A DNA stretch of 64,000 nt from Lactobacillus sp. W8174 (GCF_016100975.1 NZ_JACFRN010000002.1:210656-274655); one strand, 5' to 3'. Positions 38,401-48,366 are shown, numbered from the stretch's first letter. Notes: generated by a model not told the origin, from the sequence alone. Made by a program: numbers and translations.

Positions 38401-41400
38401 GTAATTATTTTCAAGTTTAACACCTGCAATTTTATCAATGGTTCTCTTGATGGCTTCGTCAAGTTGCTTTTGAAGTGCATCAATTTGATTTTGCTCTAGG
38501 TTGGTTGCAACATCTTCAATTTTTCCTTTACTGTTAACATAGTCCTTAAACTTGTTAATCAACTTATTCTTTTCTGCAGTTAATTGACTAGGCAACTTGG
38601 CCTGGTCGATATTAGCTTTGGCTTCTTGTTCTAACTGCGACAGCTTATCACTTGTACCGCCATAAATTGAACTAATGCCATCATTTAATGCCTGATCGAT
38701 ATCTTTATAACCAGTAGCGACATCACTGCCTGCTAAGCCTAAACCATCAATCTCATTCTTGGCATTTGTGGCATATTCTTTCAAACCCTTAACGATTTGA
38801 TTTTTCTTATCAAAGTCTTCACCCAATTTGTTAATTGTGGCAATGCCATCATTTGCAGCTGTTTGAATTTGCGTAATAGTGTTTTGCTTATTATTTCTAG
38901 CGGCATTAATCTTTGCAGCAGCTTTCTTTTGCTCTTGATCTATTTGCGTTTTCATTTGGTTAGCAGCATCGCTGTCTTCAGCTTCATCAGCTTTGGCCTT
39001 GGCGTTAGTGGCAGCAGTTTGCAGATCATTTAGAGCTTTGGTTAAGGCTTCTTCTTTATCAATGTCACTGCTAATGTTGTTAAGAGCAGACTCACCTTTA
39101 CTCCTAGCAGCATTGATTTTATCTTGATCAGTAGCAGCAGAAATATTTGTTTTAGCTGAGCCTAAAGCTGCGCTAATAGCATTGCTTAACTCATCAACCT
39201 GATTTTGATCAAGTTTATTGTGCAACAGGTCATCGTTTAAGCGCTGGTTCAGTTTCTTAGCTTGCTCAACCAGTGCATTGTATGCGGCATTTTGTTCCTG
39301 CAATAAAGTAGCATTATCTTTAGCATTTTGCACAATGCCTTTAATCGCATCTTCGCCAGCCTGTTTGGCTTGTTCTACATCAGCTGGAGTTTGCGCCTTG
39401 TTGATATTTTTGCTAGCTGTATCTTTATTTGAATTAATTAAATCGATCTGTTTCGCTTTTTCTTCATCACTTAAAGCTGATTGGTCTATTTTATTGATTT
39501 CATCTGCAGCTGTTTTAGCAATATCATCTAGGTATTTATTAGCATTATTTTTAGCGGCTTGCAATTGAGCATCGCTCAAAGCTTTATCAATGTTAATTAT
39601 TCCAGTTATTGTAGCAGATTCTATGTCGGTAACCTTTTGCTGACCGTTAACCTGGTTAACAGCTTCTTTCCATGCGTTTGTTGCCTGACTCTGATACTTG
39701 TCCTTTTCTTCCTTGCTTAAACCTTTGATTTGATCAATTTGATTTAAAATTCCGGGGGCATCAGGATCAAGGGAACCATCTGCTTTATGCTTACCGTTAA
39801 GTTCATCGGTAAGTGCATTGATAGCTTCTTCTTTAGCTTTTTTAATTTTGTCAGCATCATTGGATTCTGCTGTTGCCTTAATAGCCCTTATTTGTTTAAT
39901 AGTAGTATCCCGAATACCCAAAACTGTGCCACTATCTTGGGCGGCATTAATTGCTGTATTAGCAGTCCCAACGATTGAGTCAACACTTTCTTGATCTGCC
40001 TTATCTTTTAGACTGCTCTTGACTTCGCTTGCGACATCCTTAATAGCTTTTCTTGCTTGGGCTTTGGTAATTGCCAAGTTGCCACTAGCTTCAGCTTTAT
40101 TGATTGCAGTAATAGCATCGGTAGTGATTTTATTGACATCCTCTTTGGTTTTGACGTTTTGTAATTTGCTGATGGCACTATTAGCAGCCTGATTAATGTC
40201 CGTAATTGCCTTATCATATTGTGATTTAGCGTCTGCTTTTTCTTCAGCGCTCAGAGAATTATAGGAGGAATTTAGCCTGTTAATTGCTTCTTGAGCAGCG
40301 CTGTTGATAGTATCTTCGCTGTTATTTTTGGCATCTTCCAAATCGGCAGTAGTTGCATCTGCTACGACTTGATCAATAGCATCTCTACCATCTTTTTTAG
40401 CCTTGTCAACTGCCTCATTAGTCTTTTGTGACTCAATATTCTGTTTAGCTTTATCTCTTTCATTATTGATTTTTGAGATAGTCTCTGTCTTGTCAGCATC
40501 CGACATTGAAGACTGATTAATTTCATCAATTGCTTGCTTAGCATGATTATCGATATCTTCTTTGGCAATATTAATATTGGTATCAAGGCTTTGGGCATCC
40601 CTGATTACCTTACGCATATTATCGATGCCTTCTTGTTTCTCAGTATCAACTTGATCAATGGCAGCGTTCTTTACTTTGGCAACTGCATCATCATAGTAAT
40701 TGGTTAACTGTTTAATTAGGCCTTCTTTAGTCGTACTGTTGACATTCTGTAAGCCGGAAATTTTATCGTTGACTTCGTTATAAACACCCAGTAATTCTTT
40801 CAGAGCGGCGTTTCTGTTAGACTGTAATGCTGCTTTATCGCGAATCTTATTTAGTGCTTCTCGACCAGCATTAGCTGCAGAATCAATTTCTTCTTTAGTA
40901 TCAGCATTTTGAATATTAGTTTTTGCTGTTGTTAAGGCATTATCAATTTCGTCATAGTAGCCATTCTTTTCTTTTCCAGAGAGGTTAGGATCCTTTTCGA
41001 TAGCTGCACGAATTTTTTCTGCCAGGGCATTAAGTCCAGTATCTTCGTTAGTTAAAGCATCATCTTTTTGTTGTTCTAAGAACTTTGCTTGTTCGTCGGC
41101 AATACTTCCAGCAACACTGGCCATAGCATCGATACCGTCATCTCTATCTTTGACTACCTGTTCGGTGGTGAAGTCGTTATAGACTTTGCCTACGGCTGTT
41201 TCATAGAAACCATTAATCTTATTAGTTAGAGCATCTTTTTGGTCGCCATCAATTTTGTTGTCTTCAAAAGCTTGGTTGATAATACCTAAGTCTTTTTCTC
41301 TTTCAGCTTGCAAAGCCTTATTTGCCTGAGATTTTGCAACTATCAATTGTGCAGCAGCCAAATCCTTGTTAATACTGTCTTTAGCAGCTTGCTTGGCGGA

Positions 41401-44400
41401 ATTAACACCGTCGATGTCTTTAGCGGCATTAATTAAAGCTTTGGCATTATTAAAGTCTTTATCAATAGCTTCTTTATAATGTTGTTTAGCTTCTGGACTT
41501 AAATCAGTATCGTCAAAGCTATCAATTTTATTTTTAGCTGCTTTAGCTGCATTTTCAATTTCTGTAATTGCTGCTTGGCGTTGTTGGTCTAAATTGTTTG
41601 TACCAGCATTAGCAGCATTCTCCAGATAGTCTGTGATATTACTAATAGCATTGTTTTTATCAGTTTCAATTGCAGTTTCATTATCATCTTGAGTAACATT
41701 AGCAATACCAGTATCAGCGGCAGCATTAATTAAATCTTGATACTTGGTCTTGTCTTCAGCACTCAGATTATTATCATTTGTAATCGTGGAGATGGCTTTG
41801 TCTTTAGCATTCTGAATATCTGTTATAGCCTGATTGCGTTGACCCTTGAGATTCTGTTCATTAAGTAAATCGTTTAATGCAGCAGTACCTTCTTTAGTAG
41901 ATTCATCAACATCTGCTAGAATTTCTCCCTTATCAATGCGGCCATTATAGCCCTGATCTCCAGTAAGCAAGTCATTAGCTTTGTTTACAGCTTCATCTTT
42001 ATTTTTAGCCGTTAAATTAGGGTTCTTTTGAATTTTATCAACAACGGCTTTTTTGGCTGCTTCCAGTTGATTCTTAGCAGCAGATTTATACGCGTCTAAA
42101 ACATTCTTTTTACCGTCAATAATGTCTTGCTTGATGTCAGTAGCGGAACTGTGACTATCAATCGTTTTACCAGCATTGGTGACTGCGCTATCAATGTTAG
42201 TTTCTTTGGCAACTCCTAAATTACCTTTAGCCGTATCTGCATCAGCCTTAACTTGAGCTTTAGCGCCTTCTTTAAATGCATTTAAAATATTATCCTTTGC
42301 CGTTTTTACAGTTTGAGTAATATTCTGGCTGCTATCAGCATTATCTTCAATTCTATCAATTGCAGTTAATGCATCTTTCATAGCTGTCTCGGCCTTTTCT
42401 ACTTTGCCTAAGATATTTTCATAGCCTTTGGTATAACCAACAATTTCAGACTTAGCAGCAGCTTTATTGATTAAACTCTCAGCAGCAGATTTTCTCTTAT
42501 TGATAATTTCATCGTCATCAGTGCCGTATATAGATTTACCGGTATCACCAGTGGTAGCTGTCGCATCAGCAACCACTTGCTTTACTTCATCAAGGTATGG
42601 CTGTTGCTCATTTTCAGATAAACCAGAGTTTTTAATCCGCTCTATCGCTTTAGCAGCAGCTTCACTAATATCATTTGCTGCCTTTTCTCTTTCCTTGTTG
42701 GCATGTGTACCATTAATATTGTCAAGGCCCTTGTTAACGTCATCTTTAGGGTTACTGCTGTTAATAATATCTTTGATAGCTTGATTTAAAGCACCTTGGA
42801 TGTCCTCTTTATCATCTGCATGTTGAGCTATTTGCTTTTTAGCAGCTTCTTCTAAAGCTTTGATAGCATCAACAGTATCTTGTACACCTTGAATTGCATC
42901 CTTTGCTTCTTTTTGGTGGTTATCAATGGCTTTTTCATTATCGTCTTGATCAAGATCACCATCAGTGGCGACAATTTCTTTTGGTCTTTTTAATCTGTCT
43001 TTTAAGCCGGTAATTAATTCGTCAACAGGCGATTTGACATTTTCGTCTTTAGCGACTTCATCAATTGCCTTTTCGGCTTTTGTAATAGATTGATTAATAT
43101 CGGTTTTAACATTATCACGATAATCTTTGCCCGCCTGGTTAATAGCAGTAATACCATCATTGACAACTTGTTCAATATTAGTGTTATTTGTTTCAGGTGC
43201 TTGTACATTGCTTATGGCTTGATCTTTTGCATTAATTATTGTTTGTGCTTGTGAAGGAAACTTAGAAATTTGATCATTGGCCTGTTGAGTTAACTTCGTA
43301 ATTGCATCAGATTTTGCTTTTTCAAAGTCTGCTTGACCTTTAGCTGCTTGTACAGCCTTTGCCACTATGTCTAAAGCCGTCTTTTTCCTGGTATTTACTT
43401 CACTGATCGCAGTTTTGGAAGATTGTACTCCGTAAACTGATTTATCAGACTCATAATTGTCATCCCGAATATTGGCAGCATACTTGGCAGCCTCATTCAT
43501 TGCATCTGTAAATGCTTTTTCCTGATCTTCAGTTAAACTTTTTGGCTTATTGGCTTTAGCTGTGCTAATTGCATCTTTAATTGCCTGAGCAGCCTCTTGT
43601 TGTATTTCACTAAAAGGCTTGATCCCCAGACTAACTATAGTAGGGCGAATACCATCAGCAATGTCTAATGGACTATAATCAATAAAGTTCGCATGAGGAG
43701 TTAGCTGAATGGTAGCGTCTTTAGCCATCTTGGTGGTAATTTCAGGAGGAAGTGTAATGGTAAAAGTGCCATCTGCAGCAACTTGAGCGGCAAATTTAGT
43801 CGGTAAAAGTGCCAAGTCATTTGCTTCGCCGCGGTATGTGTCAATAGTGTCTGCATAAGGGTTAGGTATTGCTGAATCAATAATAGCCTGACCATTTTTG
43901 TAAACGCCACTATCCTTGAAACTGGCTAAAACATAGGCCTCAGTACCACCTGGTAATACACTTTGGAAAAAGCCGTCACTAGCTGGACCGTCATTTGAAG
44001 GAACATAGTTTAATACCTGCCCCTTGATGATTTTCGAACCATCTTCTTGATCAGTTACTGTAACGTTTGCCGGGTCTATGTCTAAGAAACCACTTGGGTT
44101 AGCCGGTATAAATCTGATGTTATTGTAGCCCGGATTATCCTTATTGGAAAAAGCCGCTTCAATGACAGCATCAAAGAGCTCATCATAAGTTTTATGATTG
44201 TTATCTGCAAGGAGTTTACTAATTTTTTGTAGCTTATTAAGGATTTCACCAAGTTTAGGGTTGTCCTTTTTAACTTGTTCAAGGTCAAATTGTCTCATGC
44301 CATTTAATAATTCCAGTTTATTAACAGCGATTGTTTTATTAGCCTTTTCAACCTGTAGAACGTGAAAAGGGGGTAACACTAAATTGTTCTGACTTCCATT

Positions 44401-46242
44401 TGTTTGACCTAAAATATCATTAAGGTTTAATAACTGTCGCACATTGGTGACTGTGATTTTGTTATCACCTATAACGCTGGTTGCGTCGTTTGTATTCAAA
44501 TGAGCGTCCAAAACCAGAGAAGTAGGGTTATTAACAATTAGTTGACCAGTTTTTGCAACATCAACCAGTTTAATTGCTCCAGTACCCGCATCACCAACCA
44601 GTTGAATTTCAAAGCCACCGTTTTGGACATTGGCTTTACCGTCAATCTGTACTAACGTACCTGAGTAATTCCCCATGTTTTCACCGGTAATTTTTAAGGC
44701 GCCGCCTGAATGAATGGTAAAATCACCACCTACATAAATTAAGTGCTGGCCATTTTTAGTAGAAATATTGCCGTTTGTGTTGACGTTAATAGTGCCGCCT
44801 CTACCAATGTTAACTTTTGATGTTTTAGATTCTAGGTAAATTGCTCTTGCCTGACCAGCATTTTGTACACCATCATACTTAAGTCCGCTACTTTCACCAA
44901 TGCGAATGTTTACTGTGCCGTTAACATTTACCTGGCTGTCGCCTTCAATATAGATTGCATTGATTGGTCTTGTGTATTGACCATTATTGGCACCATTTTT
45001 CCCGTTATATGTCTTAAGTGGAATAAGGGTAACATCGGCTCCATCTTCAACATTAAGCACATTGTTTTTCCCTTTCATTTCAATTAGGGTACCGCCAAAT
45101 GTTGCACCGGTGAACTTACAGCCAGCTTTAAAAGTAATGCTGTTATTATCCTTAGTAAATTCTAGCAACTGCTGCTTACTGCCATCATTTACTCCGCCTG
45201 TTTCCATGGGCATTTCAACGGTTTCTGCATTGATGGTGCCTTCGAAAATAATGTCGGTGTTACTATCAGTATATAATAATTGTGAGCCTTTAAAATCAAT
45301 ATTCCTAAAAGTTACTCTTGCTGACTTTCCCCCATGAGTATTAACTACACCAAAGTAATCAGCACTCATGAGTGTTAAATTTTCATAGGTAATATCACCA
45401 ATGGTATTATTCTTAATTTTGGGATGGATACTTCTAAAATCTATAGTATATTTAGCATCTCCAGCAGACTTAATTAATAATTTCCTTCCTGGAAAGTTTA
45501 AAGGGTCACGTCCATTACCCTTATTGGAGCGAATGTCAGCTGTAATATCAATCTCGCTTACATTGATATTCTGATAGGCTGTAACAAAATCTTCCCAAGT
45601 ACTTACACTTCTGGTTGGACTGGAGTCTTCCTGCGCCATAGTATTAATTGGAGTAGTATCAATGTCTTGATCTGCATCAGTCTGATCTTCATTTGTTATA
45701 TCAGCTGTATTTGGACTGTCTGTTGTGTCACCAGGTTTTTGGTCAGTAGGTTGATCTTGTTGACTGTGGTTGCTATTTTGCTCAGTATTAGTGGCAGGAT
45801 CTGGCTGATCATTTTTGTCAGCTTTGTCAGTGGAATTTTCCGTTTTGTCTGATTTAGCAGAGTCACCTTGCTTGTTATCACTATTAGTAGCTCTTAAAAA
45901 CGAACTCAAGCCAGAAAATGTGGCCAAATTTGGTCCGTCTTCTGGCTTGTTGGTTTTTTCTGCTTTAACAGCAGTAGTTGAATTTTGAGCATCACTAATA
46001 CTACCAGGAGGAGTGGTAGTATCTTGAGGTGAAATATTCTCTTGAGTTTTGGTATTTTCTTCAGTTTGTTGAGTTGGAATAACAGTATCAGCCTTAACTG
46101 TCTTGCTATTTAAACCAAAAAAGGTAAAGCCAAGCAATACAGAAGCGGCACCAATACTCAACTTGCGAATTGAGAAATGGTCTTGCTTATCTTGCATTGC
46201 CATTTTTTTCACCCGTTCATTGTTATTATTCTTTCCTAGCAT
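35410..46242 (-). CDS. Giant SLAP-anchored surface adhesin (3610 residues)
   Basis: A huge secreted protein. Residues 20-52 are a YSIRK-type signal (HFSIRKLSIGAASVLLGF) with a likely cut at KADT. Residues about 53-210 are Asp/Gln/Thr-rich and disordered. About 215-660 look like a right-handed beta-helix (pectate-lyase-like adhesive domain; repeated N-I/V-G-G-T strands). About 660-875 are beta-rich. About 877-3265 are alpha-helical repeats near 75 residues (DUF1542-like), forming a stalk. About 3275-3310 are His/Asp/Asn repeats. From about 3345 to the end are two pairs of SLAP repeats (HNAYLYDESGKR, KKYFIIAQNRFVKAANI). There is no LPXTG or membrane anchor. AAAGGA precedes the ATG. Confidence 0.9.
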   Translation of the reverse strand: MLGKNNNNERVKKMAMQDKQDHFSIRKLSIGAASVLLGFTFFGLNSKTVKADTVIPTQQTEENTKTQENISPQDTTTPPGSISDAQNSTTAVKAEKTNKPEDGPNLATFSGLSSFLRATNSDNKQGDSAKSDKTENSTDKADKNDQPDPATNTEQNSNHSQQDQPTDQKPGDTTDSPNTADITNEDQTDADQDIDTTPINTMAQEDSSPTRSVSTWEDFVTAYQNINVSEIDITADIRSNKGNGRDPLNFPGRKLLIKSAGDAKYTIDFRSIHPKIKNNTIGDITYENLTLMSADYFGVVNTHGGKSARVTFRNIDFKGSQLLYTDSNTDIIFEGTINAETVEMPMETGGVNDGSKQQLLEFTKDNNSITFKAGCKFTGATFGGTLIEMKGKNNVLNVEDGADVTLIPLKTYNGKNGANNGQYTRPINAIYIEGDSQVNVNGTVNIRIGESSGLKYDGVQNAGQARAIYLESKTSKVNIGRGGTINVNTNGNISTKNGQHLIYVGGDFTIHSGGALKITGENMGNYSGTLVQIDGKANVQNGGFEIQLVGDAGTGAIKLVDVAKTGQLIVNNPTSLVLDAHLNTNDATSVIGDNKITVTNVRQLLNLNDILGQTNGSQNNLVLPPFHVLQVEKANKTIAVNKLELLNGMRQFDLEQVKKDNPKLGEILNKLQKISKLLADNNHKTYDELFDAVIEAAFSNKDNPGYNNIRFIPANPSGFLDIDPANVTVTDQEDGSKIIKGQVLNYVPSNDGPASDGFFQSVLPGGTEAYVLASFKDSGVYKNGQAIIDSAIPNPYADTIDTYRGEANDLALLPTKFAAQVAADGTFTITLPPEITTKMAKDATIQLTPHANFIDYSPLDIADGIRPTIVSLGIKPFSEIQQEAAQAIKDAISTAKANKPKSLTEDQEKAFTDAMNEAAKYAANIRDDNYESDKSVYGVQSSKTAISEVNTRKKTALDIVAKAVQAAKGQADFEKAKSDAITKLTQQANDQISKFPSQAQTIINAKDQAISNVQAPETNNTNIEQVVNDGITAINQAGKDYRDNVKTDINQSITKAEKAIDEVAKDENVKSPVDELITGLKDRLKRPKEIVATDGDLDQDDNEKAIDNHQKEAKDAIQGVQDTVDAIKALEEAAKKQIAQHADDKEDIQGALNQAIKDIINSSNPKDDVNKGLDNINGTHANKEREKAANDISEAAAKAIERIKNSGLSENEQQPYLDEVKQVVADATATTGDTGKSIYGTDDDEIINKRKSAAESLINKAAAKSEIVGYTKGYENILGKVEKAETAMKDALTAIDRIEDNADSSQNITQTVKTAKDNILNAFKEGAKAQVKADADTAKGNLGVAKETNIDSAVTNAGKTIDSHSSATDIKQDIIDGKKNVLDAYKSAAKNQLEAAKKAVVDKIQKNPNLTAKNKDEAVNKANDLLTGDQGYNGRIDKGEILADVDESTKEGTAALNDLLNEQNLKGQRNQAITDIQNAKDKAISTITNDNNLSAEDKTKYQDLINAAADTGIANVTQDDNETAIETDKNNAISNITDYLENAANAGTNNLDQQRQAAITEIENAAKAAKNKIDSFDDTDLSPEAKQHYKEAIDKDFNNAKALINAAKDIDGVNSAKQAAKDSINKDLAAAQLIVAKSQANKALQAEREKDLGIINQAFEDNKIDGDQKDALTNKINGFYETAVGKVYNDFTTEQVVKDRDDGIDAMASVAGSIADEQAKFLEQQKDDALTNEDTGLNALAEKIRAAIEKDPNLSGKEKNGYYDEIDNALTTAKTNIQNADTKEEIDSAANAGREALNKIRDKAALQSNRNAALKELLGVYNEVNDKISGLQNVNSTTKEGLIKQLTNYYDDAVAKVKNAAIDQVDTEKQEGIDNMRKVIRDAQSLDTNINIAKEDIDNHAKQAIDEINQSSMSDADKTETISKINNERDKAKQNIESQKTNEAVDKAKKDGRDAIDQVVADATTADLEDAKNNSEDTINSAAQEAINRLNSSYNSLSAEEKADAKSQYDKAITDINQAANSAISKLQNVKTKEDVNKITTDAITAINKAEASGNLAITKAQARKAIKDVASEVKSSLKDKADQESVDSIVGTANTAINAAQDSGTVLGIRDTTIKQIRAIKATAESNDADKIKKAKEEAINALTDELNGKHKADGSLDPDAPGILNQIDQIKGLSKEEKDKYQSQATNAWKEAVNQVNGQQKVTDIESATITGIINIDKALSDAQLQAAKNNANKYLDDIAKTAADEINKIDQSALSDEEKAKQIDLINSNKDTASKNINKAQTPADVEQAKQAGEDAIKGIVQNAKDNATLLQEQNAAYNALVEQAKKLNQRLNDDLLHNKLDQNQVDELSNAISAALGSAKTNISAATDQDKINAARSKGESALNNISSDIDKEEALTKALNDLQTAATNAKAKADEAEDSDAANQMKTQIDQEQKKAAAKINAARNNKQNTITQIQTAANDGIATINKLGEDFDKKNQIVKGLKEYATNAKNEIDGLGLAGSDVATGYKDIDQALNDGISSIYGGTSDKLSQLEQEAKANIDQAKLPSQLTAEKNKLINKFKDYVNSKGKIEDVATNLEQNQIDALQKQLDEAIKRTIDKIAGVKLENNYEDALAQAQHAEKGTATDDFGETEVDRIFQVAQESADIVKAKQDAISQVEQKQKEANDAIDKSGLSPEDQQKQKKQIKTIVDQARTDINSISQSEENAEEKINNSKEQAISDINAIKDQAALAGKKTKAEGILKDKQTKAHTVIDQSQLTAEQKKAAKAAIDDAYQQSFRDIEKATAISDIPDEANIGQNIDRLLTKPETGTEPEWFDHEQKNALEGAEGVDGLNKAYGKLKDRLKDKLSQELIDRIDKQIKAINDATDIPTASAAYDEAMTIINKENAKADIDEEADKVNKEIDGNDKLSTESKDRLKEQIKDDSQKAKDKIDAINAPKGDTSGKKEQIDKITETAKDDINSAGNAAKDESNNSLKEEANNELADKHQKAVDELKDKFGENADTSSVDKAYKEHSRVNGNSPEDIAADKIAAEKEIAKGSVTDTATNAKNQVDKLKHQDGSNYTDTEKQVIKDRIDQEVAKANTDKTGTIDQAQDSNAVETARKDAVDKISSIIVADSKELDDVLNNNRKVQEERLKAAYDSAVKALKDRFKDKANTTSIDKAYENAKDALSDPANADKLAATELAGEKEIAAGALTEAQNAATSEIQSSDKYTEQEKETVIKQISIDMTKAKDAINQPKVNDSKTITKLRDDAINQLYLDATDPEMIDHILHDNDNSQDNDNNHGNDNNHDNDNNHGNDNNHGNDINTGGGSTSAQVTPNPVNTGDKEESKLDLNHSEELALMHNAYLYDESGKRANRIVLGAGSIITSYGTKEINGKNYYVLVDKGNKNKVYYVAIGNVVSTSQKLKHNAYVYNKHGKRVKKAGVLRKGNNINTYGDAVTIRGKKYFIIAQNRFVKAANIVVQKAAVAAVTAAPINEPVTEKPQPVVEKAIMHNSYLYDEQGKRANKLVILAGSSINTVNKKLINGRSFYELEDGLFIAAANIDSKKIKLKHNAYIYSQHGNRIGKKVLKKRKAVKTYGDPVKINNKKYYIIAKNKFVKKANFK
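36315..36404 (-). repeat. 18-base tandem repeat inside the giant gene
   Basis: Five near-identical 18-base units of the type CATTGCCATGATTATTGT encode six-residue blocks of Asn, His, Gly and Asp (NHGNDN, NHDNDN). Because 18 is a multiple of three, copy-number change keeps the frame and would alter only the linker before the SLAP anchor. Confidence 0.92.
36460..43615 (-). repeat. DUF1542-like helical repeat array (about 7.2 kb)
   Basis: Degenerate units of roughly 70-78 codons repeat the pattern AI-x-x-I-x-x-A-x-x-A-I-x-x-I-x-x-S-x-L-(S/T)-x-E-E-K. Each looks like a three-helix bundle. Length divided by unit size suggests about thirty copies; I did not count them exactly. The DNA copies are diverged, so recombination between them is probably limited. 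Confidence 0.8.
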
Positions 46243-46269
46243 ATTTGTATGTCCTTTCTTATTTTAAAT

Positions 46270-46312
46270 ACTATACAACTATAAATTTACTTGACAATTT
46301 ATCAAATGTCAA
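46270..46312 (-). promoter_or_regulatory. Promoter and possible operator of the giant gene
   Basis: On the minus strand, -35 TTGTCA (46297-46292) and -10 TATAGT (46275-46270) are separated by 16 bases. An inverted repeat TTGACA - 10 bases - TGTCAA (46291-46312) overlaps the -35 and could bind a regulator. Confidence 0.55.
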
Positions 46313-46693
46313 TATTTGAATTTTATTTTGTATTATTTTATAAATAACAAAATTTACAAAATAAACTATAAAAAATTAATAAAATATAGAATAAAACAAA
46401 TTGAAGCAATAATGGCAAGAAAAAAATTAATATAACAAAGAGTACCTTAATATTAATATTTTTAGTAAAAATAACAAAAAACATTTTTCAAAAATGGGAT
46501 AACTATTATAAAAGTATTTTAGTATAGTATTTATGAATATATAATAAGTAGTTGCGCTTAATGGCTTAAATTTATATTTAAATTAGGTAGTAAACAAAAA
46601 TTGTGAGTTAATTAAAAATTGCAACTTGTAAAATAAGTGAAATAAATTTTGCGGTTATTTTACATTTATGCAAGAGTATTAAGAAAAAGTAAG

Positions 46694-46744
46694 CAATGTT
46701 TTACATTGTTTATGTCAATCATTTTTTAGTATACAATGTTGTAT
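46694..46744 (+). promoter_or_regulatory. Paired palindromes upstream of the 519-residue SLAP protein gene
   Basis: CAATGT-TTT-ACATTG (46694-46708) and ATACAA-TG-TTGTAT (46731-46744) are two inverted repeats in the promoter area, with a possible -10 within TATACAAT at 46730. The rest of the 540-base divergent region (46313-46693) is very AT-rich and contains no gene I can support. Confidence 0.45.
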
Positions 46745-46784
46745 ATTGATACAATTTTTATAAATAACGAGGTAGAGAAGTAAA

Positions 46785-48344
46785 ATGAAATTTAGTCATA
46801 AATTTATGATGATATCGGCTGCTGCGTTAATTGGTGTTAGCCCTGTAATAGGAGCAGGTCAATTTACTGTTGTTCAAGCTGCTGACAGGGTTGCTACGAA
46901 GAAAAACAACAATTCAAAGCAAAATACGATTAAGTTGAGTCATAATGCTTATGTTTATGACAAAAATGGCAAGAGATTGAAGACCTATATGGGTAGTGCT
47001 AAGAATACTAAAATTGGTAAAGGCATCACTTTAACGTATAATGGCAAAGTTACAATCAAAAATAAGGAATATTATAATTTGGGTGGCAATGCCTACGTTA
47101 AGGCAGCCAACGTTGGCTATGTTAATGGTAAGAAGGTTGTAAAACCTGCCGCTACAACGAAAGCTAATATAAAGCATAATGCCTACATTTATGATGCAAA
47201 AGGTAAAACCGAGAAAAAGAAGATAAAAAAGGGCCAAACAGTTACGGTTGACCAACTTATTTATATCGGTAAAAAGTTGTTTTACAGAATCGGTGGTCAA
47301 AGCAACCAGTTTATTAAGGCAGCTAACGTGGGAAAAACTACAGGCGCTAAGTTAAAACCAGTTAATAAAAAGCCAAATAAGGATGATAATTCACCAAGTG
47401 ACAACCAGAATGATCCTACAGTAATCACATTAAGTCATAATGCCTATATCTATGATGGTAATGGTCACTCGACTAAAACTTTAATTAGAAAAGATAAAAA
47501 AATCACAGTTGATCAACTCAAGTATATTGGCAAAAAACTGTTTTATCGTATTAAAGACGATAACTTCCCTGGTGAAGATCAATGGGTTAAGAAAAATAAC
47601 GTTGGTATAGTTTCTGGTAAACAATTGCAGCCGGCAAATTCTAAGCCAGAAGATGATACGGATATCACAACAATTACTTTAGCTCGTACTACTAATGTGT
47701 ATAACGGCAAGGGTGTGGTACAACCAACCAAAACTTTTGCGAAAGGCCACAGAGCACGGGTTACCGAATTAAGATACATTTGGGTAAAGGATGATAATAA
47801 GGCCGAATTGTTCTACAAATTACAAAGTGACAAGAACGGTTATATTAAGCAAGACGATATTAGTAAAGTTAGTGGTGTTAAATTAAAGCCAGTCAATACA
47901 CCGGATACAGCTAAAGGTGAGACTGTTACTGCTACTTCAACTGATAAAAAAGCTTTACAAGACTTGTTAACTCAAGACGCAGCAGTTAAAGCAAGTGATT
48001 CATATAAACTTTCTGCAAAAGCTCTGCGTAATGCCTATGATTCAGCCATTTCAAGTGGCAGTCAAGTTAATACAGCTATTGCAACAGTAGCCCAAGTTAG
48101 TGATATAGTAAACCAAATAAATAATGCGAAAGCAGCCTTGAATGGCAAAAAGGTAGTAGTTAATGATTTGAAAAATTTGACTATCAATGAATCTAATCAA
48201 ATAGTTGATTTGGTTGCCATTGTCAACGGCGTTGATAAAAGTGCCGTTCAGTTTAGTAACAATAATACAGTATTGACTGTTACGAGTGCTAATGGTTTCC
48301 AGCAAACTCTAAATATTTCAGACTATGCTACAGCAAATAAGTAG
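46785..48344 (+). CDS. SLAP-repeat surface protein
   Basis: A 519-residue exported protein. The signal peptide (FMMISAAALIGVSPVIGAGQF) ends near VVQAADR. Four tandem SLAP-type repeats follow, at about residues 48-118, 123-188, 213-285 and 295-370. Each starts with LSHNAYVYD, KHNAYIYD or a variant, and ends with a KAANVG-like strand. The C-terminal 140 residues form a different domain: a helical part (KALQDLLTQDAAVKAS) and a beta part (VQFSNNNTVLTVTSANG). Unlike the neighbour, its SLAP repeats are N-terminal, leaving the C-terminal domain exposed. GAGG precedes the ATG. It diverges from the giant adhesin gene. Confidence 0.88.
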   Translation: MKFSHKFMMISAAALIGVSPVIGAGQFTVVQAADRVATKKNNNSKQNTIKLSHNAYVYDKNGKRLKTYMGSAKNTKIGKGITLTYNGKVTIKNKEYYNLGGNAYVKAANVGYVNGKKVVKPAATTKANIKHNAYIYDAKGKTEKKKIKKGQTVTVDQLIYIGKKLFYRIGGQSNQFIKAANVGKTTGAKLKPVNKKPNKDDNSPSDNQNDPTVITLSHNAYIYDGNGHSTKTLIRKDKKITVDQLKYIGKKLFYRIKDDNFPGEDQWVKKNNVGIVSGKQLQPANSKPEDDTDITTITLARTTNVYNGKGVVQPTKTFAKGHRARVTELRYIWVKDDNKAELFYKLQSDKNGYIKQDDISKVSGVKLKPVNTPDTAKGETVTATSTDKKALQDLLTQDAAVKASDSYKLSAKALRNAYDSAISSGSQVNTAIATVAQVSDIVNQINNAKAALNGKKVVVNDLKNLTINESNQIVDLVAIVNGVDKSAVQFSNNNTVLTVTSANGFQQTLNISDYATANK

Positions 48345-48366
48345 TGCACTTACATATCAAAATAAG

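Noticed and set aside
46313-46693. A small gene or RNA in the long divergent gap
   Set aside because: Very AT-rich, no frame with a plausible ribosome site, and no strong hairpin apart from the short palindromes already listed.
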